Under the pieces are notes generated by a model. It ran no database searches. It worked only from the letters and a program-made list of their open reading frames with translations, and was not told the DNA's origin. Shown here one piece after another: positions 4,790 through 9,887 of a DNA stretch of 9,887 nucleotides. How positions within the stretch are numbered: the first letter of the stretch is position 1; each line of letters opens with the position of its first letter. The translations under genes and the position numbers were made by a program. Origin of the DNA: Rickettsiales bacterium (GTDB taxonomy: Bacteria; Pseudomonadota; Alphaproteobacteria; Rickettsiales; UBA1997); NCBI GenBank assembly GCA_947455845.1, contig CANGQE010000031.1, positions 1 to 9,887 of the forward strand. The letters run 5' to 3'.

Positions 4790-5436
4790 ATACAGCAGAT
4801 TTAATTTCTAACCTTTCAAGTAAAGCCACGCCGGTAAAAACTTTAAAGAAACCATCTTACTTGGTTTTGCAATTTATGTTGTTTTCCGTGGCTTATTATA
4901 CCGCTATTCAAACATCTCTGGGCGCTAGAGGTGATATTATTGAAAGATTTTCCCAGCCATTTTTTACAATTGAAATTGGCCTAATTTTATTACTCTTGTT
5001 CTCCTGCCTAGTTACAGCCGTGCTAACAATATACCCAGATAATTACCAAAAATCTTTTTTACTTAAATCTCCTTATATGGTTTTGCTGGCTTTATTCTGC
5101 TTTTTTATCGGTGAATTTTTTCTGCTAAATCAAACAGACTTAACGGCATCTTCGGGTCATAACTTTGAATGTACTTTATGCATCGCTGGATTTGCGATCA
5201 TTCCGTCTCTTTATTTTTTCTATATTTTGCGCAAAGGTGTGAATATGAATCCTCACAAGGCCGGAGCATTTACAATTATTGCCGCCACCGCAATTAGCGC
5301 AATTGCCTTAAGAGTAAGCGAACACAGCGACGGAATTTCGCACATGTTAATCTGGCACTATTTTCCTATTTTGGTCTTTTCTTTGATTGGAGCATTTATA
5401 GCACCATACGTTGTTGGAAACCCCAGAGGAAATTAA
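4786..5436 (+). CDS. nrsF: DUF1109/NrsF-family membrane anti-sigma factor
   Basis: A 216-residue inner-membrane protein with about six predicted helices (roughly 25-42, 60-82, 95-114, 131-148, 158-176 and 190-210), the DUF1109 architecture. NrsF holds SigF inactive and releases it on metal or oxidative stress; in Caulobacter two conserved cysteines are needed. Here cysteines are at 74, 105, 129 and 132. The ECTLC motif at 128-132 lies just before helix 4, where the first conserved cysteine is expected. The second is expected near the end of helix 5, in a C-x-x-D context followed by an aromatic segment; this protein instead reads RVSEHSDGISHMLIWH (176-191) with no cysteine. The sensing thiols may therefore be the C129-x-x-C132 pair. 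Its stop lies in the first unit of a 13-bp tandem repeat. Confidence 0.88.
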   Translation: MNTADLISNLSSKATPVKTLKKPSYLVLQFMLFSVAYYTAIQTSLGARGDIIERFSQPFFTIEIGLILLLLFSCLVTAVLTIYPDNYQKSFLLKSPYMVLLALFCFFIGEFFLLNQTDLTASSGHNFECTLCIAGFAIIPSLYFFYILRKGVNMNPHKAGAFTIIAATAISAIALRVSEHSDGISHMLIWHYFPILVFSLIGAFIAPYVVGNPRGN

Positions 5437-5476
5437 CCAAGGAAATTAACCGAGGAAATTAACCGAGGAAATTAAC
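5427..5476 (+). repeat. 13-bp tandem repeat, about four units
   Basis: Units AGGAAATTAACCA/G begin at 5427, 5440 and 5453, and a partial fourth (AGGAAATTAAC) at 5466. The first unit contains the nrsF stop codon (5434-5436), so changes in copy number would not change the protein. The near-identical copies suggest recent replication-slippage expansion. The last unit runs into the inverted repeat that follows. Confidence 0.9.
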
Positions 5477-5547
5477 AATTATCAGTTAACAATTAACATT
5501 GCTGTTCAAGCCACCAACCGTTAATTGATAATTGCTAATTGTTAATT
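5470..5547. repeat. Long AT-rich inverted repeat between nrsF and gyrA
   Basis: A 28-base left arm (5470-5497) pairs with a right arm (5520-5547) at about 25 of 28 positions, around a 22-base loop. Both arms are made of AATTAAC/GTTAATT heptamers. It could form a cruciform or a long RNA stem and may end nrsF transcription from the left. It lacks the GC-rich stem and U-tract of a standard intrinsic terminator. A small non-autonomous element is an alternative. The remaining bases up to gyrA (5548-5654) hold no gene; GATAAT at 5588-5593 is a possible -10 box without a clear -35. Confidence 0.75.
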
Positions 5548-5654
5548 GATAACTATCCCCTCCCCCAAAAACCTGTTGCACTTGCGGGATAATATTTTAG
5601 TCTGCGCAACCTCCGTTTAGCACCACATTTTCACACAAAAAATTCTCAAAAAAA

Positions 5655-8462
5655 ATGACTAACCAAAACGTTATTCAAGTTGCCGTTGGCAAAGATATTC
5701 AGTCAGTTTCGCTCGTTTCTGAGATGAAAAAATCTTACTTAGATTACGCCATGAGCGTGATCGTTTCGCGTGCGATTCCAGATGCTTGTGATGGTTTAAA
5801 ACCCGTGCATCGCCGTATTCTTTACGCCATGTATGAAGGTAATTACGATTACAATAAACCATTTAAAAAATCGGCCAGAATTGTCGGTGAAGTAATGGGT
5901 AAATATCACCCGCACGGTGACTCGGCTATTTACGAATCTTTGGTGAGGATGGCCCAAGATTTCTCGATGCGCGTGCCATTGATTGACGGGCAAGGTAACT
6001 TCGGTTCAATTGATGATGATCCGGCGGCTGCAATGCGTTACACTGAGTCCCGTTTGGAAAAAGTTACACACACCATGTTGGATGATCTCGACAAGGATAC
6101 TGTTGATTTTGTACCGAACTATGATGGCCACGAAAAAGAACCAAGAGTTTTACCGGCACGTTTCCCCAACCTACTTGTGAACGGTTCTGGCGGTATTGCT
6201 GTTGGTATGGCAACTAACATCCCACCACACAATTTAGGTGAAGTGATTGATGCTTGTCTGGCTTACATCGACAACAATGAAATCAGCATTGACGACATTA
6301 TTAAAATCATACCGGGACCTGACTTTCCAACCGGCGGTATTATTTTAGGCCGCAGCGGATTTGATTCAGCAGCCCGCATGGGACGCGGTTCTGTTGTAAT
6401 GCGCGGACGTCACAAAATCGAGAAAAAATCGGGTGGTAAAGTTGCCATTATTATTGAAGAAATTCCTTACCAAGTGAATAAAGCCAAGCTGGTTGAAAAA
6501 ATCGCCGAGCTGGTAAAAGAAAAAAGAATTGAAGGAATTACTGATTTACGCGACGAGTCTGATCGCGACGGAATCCGCGTCGTTATTGAGCTTAGACGCG
6601 ACGCCATGGAAGAAGTAATCATTAATCAACTTTACAGTTTCACTGAATTACAAAGTAATTTCAGTGTTAACATGTTGGCACTAAATCACGGCAGACCACA
6701 ATTGATGGGCATTCTTGAGGTGATTAAAATTTTCACCGCTTTCCGTGAAGATGTGACTACTCGTAGAACCAACTTCTTGTTAAATAAAGCACGCGACAAA
6801 ACTCACATTTTAATCGGATTAGCTGTAGCAGTTGCTAACATTGATGAGATTGTTGAACTAATCAAAAAATCGCAAGATGCGGCAGAAGCTAAAGAAAGAT
6901 TACTCGCAAAAAGCTGGCCAGCACACACGGTTGAAGCAATCATCAATCTAGTTCAAGACAGAGGCAACATCATTAAAGATGGCCAATTTTATTTCACCGA
7001 AGCGCAAGCTAAGGCAATTTTAGAAATGAGATTAGCACGTTTGACTGGTCTAGAAATGGGCAAAATCAACGACGAGCTCAAAATTTTAGCCGCTGAAATT
7101 TCTGGTTACTTACTACTGTTATCTGACCGTTCAAAATTGATGGATTTGGTTAAAAAAGAATTAACCGACGTTAAAGAACAATTCGCTACTCCTAGAAGAT
7201 CAACCATCGAAGACAGTGAATTCGAAGTTGATATTGAAGACCTAATTCCAAAAGAAGACATGGTTGTGGTCGGCACGATGAACGGCTACATTAAACGTGT
7301 TGCACTTAACGCTTACCGCACGCAGAAGCGCGGTGGTAAAGGTCGCAGCGCCATGGATGTACGTGACGAAGATATTGCTACCGACATTTTTGTGACCAAC
7401 ACTCACACCCCAATTTTATTCTTCTCCAGCAAAGGAAAAGTTTACAAATTAAAAACTTACAAATTGCCTTTGGGCAGCCCGCAGGCTCGTGGACGTGCCT
7501 TGGTTAACCTTCTTCCACTTGAAGCCGACGAAAAAATCAGCACGATTTTAGCACTTCCGGAAGATGAGGAAAAATGGAAAGATCTGAGCATTATTTTTGC
7601 AACATCAGGTGGCGACATTCGTCGCAACTCGATGGATCAATTTGTTGACATTCGCTCCAGCGGTAAAATCGCCATGAAACTTGAAGGCGATGAAGCTTTA
7701 ATTGGCGTGAATCTGTGCAATGAAGCTGACGATATTTTGCTTTCTACTAAAAACGGCAAATGTATCCGCTTCCCAGTTAATAAATTAAGAATTTTCCAAA
7801 GCAGAAACTCTACCGGTGTTAGAGGTATCAAGCTTGAACTTGGTAATAAAGTTATTGCAATGTCAGTGTTAAATCACGCCGGCGATAATTCGGAAGAAAA
7901 GGAAAAATATCTAAGCATCAATCTAGAAAAACGTTTGGAACTGCACGACGCAATCATCCACAATAAACGTCTGCAAGAAAATCCACCAACCGATCTTTTG
8001 GAACAACCAAGAGAATTGATTCAAATTAAAGGTTCGGAACTATCTCAAGCTAAGATCGAAGAGATGGCCGAAAATGAAGAATTTATTTTAACCATTACCG
8101 AAAACGGTTTTGGCAAAAGATCTTCGGCCTACGAATATCGTATTACCAATCGCGGCGGTTCAGGAATTACAAACATCGTCACTTCAAAAAGAAACGGCGC
8201 CGTTGTAGCCAGCTTCCCAATTGAGGCCAAAGACCAATTAATGATTATTACCAACAAAGGAACTTTGATTAGAACCGAAGTTGGATCAGTAAGAATTACC
8301 GGTCGTAACACTCAGGGCGTGACTTTGATTAAAGCCAAAGACGAAACTGTAGTGTCGGTTGCAAGAATTGCGCATACCGGAAATAAAGAAGTGGATGATG
8401 CGGAGACTGGGGAAGAGACTGGTGAAGAGTCAAACACAGTTGAAGCCACGGTTACAGAATAA
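5655..8462 (+). CDS. gyrA: DNA gyrase subunit A
   Basis: A 935-residue subunit of the A2B2 type II topoisomerase that introduces negative supercoils. The catalytic tyrosine is Tyr129 (AAAMRYTE, aligning with E. coli Tyr122). The quinolone-resistance region reads HPHGDSAIYES; Ser90 and Glu94 correspond to E. coli Ser83 and Asp87, so the serine is wild type and the acidic position is conserved as glutamate. The C-terminal DNA-wrapping propeller starts at about 530, and the GyrA box is QKRGGKG (557-563), which distinguishes it from ParC. An insertion of about 65 residues (roughly 742-807) precedes EEFILTITENGFGKRSS, as in other alphaproteobacterial GyrA proteins. The tail (about 910-935) is acidic. 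No Shine-Dalgarno sequence is visible before the ATG. Confidence 0.99.
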   Translation: MTNQNVIQVAVGKDIQSVSLVSEMKKSYLDYAMSVIVSRAIPDACDGLKPVHRRILYAMYEGNYDYNKPFKKSARIVGEVMGKYHPHGDSAIYESLVRMAQDFSMRVPLIDGQGNFGSIDDDPAAAMRYTESRLEKVTHTMLDDLDKDTVDFVPNYDGHEKEPRVLPARFPNLLVNGSGGIAVGMATNIPPHNLGEVIDACLAYIDNNEISIDDIIKIIPGPDFPTGGIILGRSGFDSAARMGRGSVVMRGRHKIEKKSGGKVAIIIEEIPYQVNKAKLVEKIAELVKEKRIEGITDLRDESDRDGIRVVIELRRDAMEEVIINQLYSFTELQSNFSVNMLALNHGRPQLMGILEVIKIFTAFREDVTTRRTNFLLNKARDKTHILIGLAVAVANIDEIVELIKKSQDAAEAKERLLAKSWPAHTVEAIINLVQDRGNIIKDGQFYFTEAQAKAILEMRLARLTGLEMGKINDELKILAAEISGYLLLLSDRSKLMDLVKKELTDVKEQFATPRRSTIEDSEFEVDIEDLIPKEDMVVVGTMNGYIKRVALNAYRTQKRGGKGRSAMDVRDEDIATDIFVTNTHTPILFFSSKGKVYKLKTYKLPLGSPQARGRALVNLLPLEADEKISTILALPEDEEKWKDLSIIFATSGGDIRRNSMDQFVDIRSSGKIAMKLEGDEALIGVNLCNEADDILLSTKNGKCIRFPVNKLRIFQSRNSTGVRGIKLELGNKVIAMSVLNHAGDNSEEKEKYLSINLEKRLELHDAIIHNKRLQENPPTDLLEQPRELIQIKGSELSQAKIEEMAENEEFILTITENGFGKRSSAYEYRITNRGGSGITNIVTSKRNGAVVASFPIEAKDQLMIITNKGTLIRTEVGSVRITGRNTQGVTLIKAKDETVVSVARIAHTGNKEVDDAETGEETGEESNTVEATVTE

Positions 8463-8469
8463 ATAACTT

Positions 8470-8503
8470 CGTCATCCTCGACACTCACGCGTTAAGGATG
8501 GCG
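8470..8503. other. Hairpin after gyrA
   Basis: CGTCATCCT (8470-8478) pairs with AGGATGGCG (8495-8503) with one T-G wobble, giving nine pairs around a 16-base loop. It begins eight bases after the gyrA stop. No U-run follows on either strand, so it may be a mRNA 3'-end structure or a dispersed palindrome rather than a classical terminator. It covers the upstream ATG at 8498 of the next frame, arguing against that start. Confidence 0.5.
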
Positions 8504-8536
8504 CCTTGCTCTAAAACTACTAAACCCAAAACCCAT

Positions 8537-9376
8537 ATGAAAACACAAGAACAAAACACCACATTTGCCTTTTTTAAAGGACAAAAAATCCGTAAAAAAA
8601 TTCATCAAAATGAATGGTGGTTTGCTGTTCAGGATGTGATATTTGCGCTTACTGAATCTAGCGATCCCAAACAATATATCAGTCGCATGCGGCAGCGTGA
8701 TTCTGAATTAGACAAAGGGTGGGTACAAATTGTACACCCCCTTTCAATTCAGACTGAAGGCGGTTTGCAAAAAATGAACTGCGCCAGCACTGAAGGCATC
8801 TTCCGCATCATTCAATCCATCCCTTCGCCAAAAGCTGAGCCTTTCAAACGTTGGCTCGCTAAAGTTGGGTACGAACGTGTACAGGAAATTGAAAATCCTG
8901 AGCTTGCAACAAAGCGCACACGAATGCTCTACAAATTAAAGGGCTATCCTGAAGATTGGATTGAAAAAAGAATGCGCGGCATTGCAATTCGTGAAGAACT
9001 AACTGATGAATGGAAAAAAAGAGGGGCTGAGGAAAATCGTGATTACGAGATTTTAACGGCAGAAATATCGAAAGCGACATTTGGGTTAACGCCTTCTGAA
9101 TACAAGGATCATAAAGGTCTGAAGCGTCATAATTTGCGCGACCACATGGATGATTTTGAATTGATTTTTACCATGTTGGGTGAACGCTCTACTACAGAAA
9201 TTCACCGTAACGAAGACTCACAAGGCACTAAAAAACTAAAAGAAGATTCTAAGATCGGTGGAAAAATTGCCGGTAATGCTCGTAAAGAGTTGGAGAAAAA
9301 ATTAGGCAGGTCGATTGTTTCAAAGAAAAACTTTTTGCCGAAAAAATCTAATAAAAATATCGAAAATGCTTATTGA
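8537..9376 (+). CDS. BRO-N family protein (phage antirepressor / DinD-like)
   Basis: A 279-residue protein of the BRO-N family, also annotated as phage antirepressor or DNA-damage-inducible protein D-like. The BRO-N fold occupies about 8-115: FFKGQKIRKKIHQNEWWFAVQDV opens it, and RIIQSIPSPKAEPFKRWLAKVGYERVQEIENPE near its end is the hallmark. The central part (about 125-225) contains WIEKRMRGIAIREELTDEWKKRG, ISKATFGLTPSEYK and NLRDHMDDFELIFTMLGE, all conserved in this subgroup. The C-terminus is lysine-rich and probably binds nucleic acid. The molecular role is not well established; these genes occur on prophages and in accessory chromosomal spots. An in-frame ATG at 8498 lies within the post-gyrA hairpin, and the family begins near the residue-14 Met of that frame, so 8537 is chosen. 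It overlaps the next gene by 11 bases. Confidence 0.88.
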   Translation: MKTQEQNTTFAFFKGQKIRKKIHQNEWWFAVQDVIFALTESSDPKQYISRMRQRDSELDKGWVQIVHPLSIQTEGGLQKMNCASTEGIFRIIQSIPSPKAEPFKRWLAKVGYERVQEIENPELATKRTRMLYKLKGYPEDWIEKRMRGIAIREELTDEWKKRGAEENRDYEILTAEISKATFGLTPSEYKDHKGLKRHNLRDHMDDFELIFTMLGERSTTEIHRNEDSQGTKKLKEDSKIGGKIAGNARKELEKKLGRSIVSKKNFLPKKSNKNIENAY

Positions 9377-9887
9377 GTTTAAAAATTTTCTTAAAGCTTT
9401 AATCATAACATTAGCAATAATTTTTATTACTTTTACTGCCTTAAATTTAAAAGGAATTGATGGTAAGTATAACGAACTATTTTCAATGATTGGATCCATT
9501 GGATCGCTTTTTATTGGTTACGGAGCTTACCAAATCTCAAAAGAACAAAAGCGGAATACTGAATTTAAAATTTCTGAGGAAGAAAGGAGAATAGTTCGTC
9601 AAAATTATGAAAATCTTATTGATGGAATTAGTAAAATTTACAATAATTACTCGAGTATATCAGAGATTGCTAATGGAGCGGAAATCCTACGCCAAGTTGC
9701 AAATCAAGCCAAGTTAGAATTGCCAAAAGATTTGGAAGACTTGACTAAAGAATCATACGAAGTGGCACAAGCCCTTTCGTTAAAAGTGCGTAAATACTTT
9801 GATCAAAATGGTATACCAAAACCAACTTCAGATCTCGTTGATTACAACAATACTTATAACAAGATTAGCCAATTTTTTTCCGCTAAC
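9366..9887 (+). CDS. Unrecognised two-helix membrane protein, 3' end off window
   Basis: An open frame of 174 codons that continues past the window edge. It starts with an ATG inside the last codons of the BRO-family gene (11-base overlap, different frame), which suggests translational coupling. Residues 9-28 and about 40-58 are hydrophobic helices forming a hairpin (the first is ALIITLAIIFITFTALNL-like, the second GSIGSLFIGYGAY). From about 60 on the protein is hydrophilic and largely helical, with charged, coiled-coil-like sequence (SKEQKRNTEFKISEEERR). This topology, a short N-terminal membrane hairpin and a large cytosolic part, is seen in several phage-defence and signalling proteins, but no catalytic motif is visible in the part present. 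I assign no function. Confidence 0.75.
   Translation, partial: MLIEFKNFLKALIITLAIIFITFTALNLKGIDGKYNELFSMIGSIGSLFIGYGAYQISKEQKRNTEFKISEEERRIVRQNYENLIDGISKIYNNYSSISEIANGAEILRQVANQAKLELPKDLEDLTKESYEVAQALSLKVRKYFDQNGIPKPTSDLVDYNNTYNKISQFFSAN

Noticed and set aside
5427..5547. Possible CRISPR-like array before gyrA
   Set aside because: The 13-bp units are directly adjacent with no spacers and no cas genes are in the window; it is a simple tandem repeat followed by an inverted repeat.
5738..5950. Quinolone-resistance substitution in GyrA
   Set aside because: Ser90 (E. coli Ser83) is unchanged, and Glu94 in place of Asp87 is a conservative variant found in natural GyrA proteins, not evidence of selection.
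8498..8536. An upstream ATG at 8498 extending the BRO-family protein by 13 residues
   Set aside because: The start codon is inside the post-gyrA hairpin, and the added residues do not resemble the family N-terminus.

Overview
The window looks like part of an AT-rich alphaproteobacterial chromosome. The evidence is a GyrA whose C-terminal propeller carries the roughly 65-residue insertion typical of alphaproteobacterial gyrases, and a sigma/anti-sigma pair of the SigF-NrsF type best known from Caulobacter. I cannot place it more precisely; a low-GC lineage such as the Rickettsiales/Holosporales side of the class, or an AT-rich free-living relative, would fit.

Layout, left to right: (1) 1-90, the downstream flank of dapB with a short REP-like imperfect palindrome. 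(2) dapB (minus), lysine/peptidoglycan precursor synthesis. (3) A 323-base intergenic region with a 12-bp perfect palindrome, a SigF-type promoter and a long hairpin-containing leader. (4) A bufferin-type RiPP operon on the plus strand: a secreted Cys-rich precursor peptide, an MNIO (DUF692) enzyme fused in one chain to its DUF2063 partner, and a DoxX-family membrane protein. (5) Convergent to it, msrB for an exported methionine sulfoxide reductase with a single cysteine. (6) Divergent from msrB, an ECF sigma factor overlapping the gene for its DUF1109/NrsF membrane anti-sigma factor. (7) A 218-base gap with 13-bp tandem repeats and a 28-bp-arm inverted repeat. (8) gyrA. (9) An accessory pair: a BRO-N family protein overlapping an unrecognised two-helix membrane protein that runs off the window.

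The central observation is that segments 3 to 6 form one self-contained envelope stress island. Two elements of the form GTAAC(C/T)-N16-CGAA lie in the window, one before the bufferin precursor (1017-1042, plus) and one before msrB (4229-4254, minus). This matches the Caulobacter SigF promoter as I recall it. The sigma factor encoded here therefore probably drives both target units: a periplasmic peptide that could bind copper or other thiophilic metal, its modification enzyme, a membrane partner, and a repair enzyme for oxidised periplasmic methionines. NrsF would hold the sigma factor inactive at the membrane until metal or oxidant acts on it.

Deviations from the known systems are the BufB-BufC fusion, a precursor built on CKGKxxC modules, an NrsF that appears to lack the second sensory cysteine but has a CxxC pair, and an MsrB without zinc or resolving cysteines. 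The promoter positions also correct two gene starts: msrB begins at 4152 rather than 4236, and the MNIO gene at 1579 rather than at an upstream TTG.
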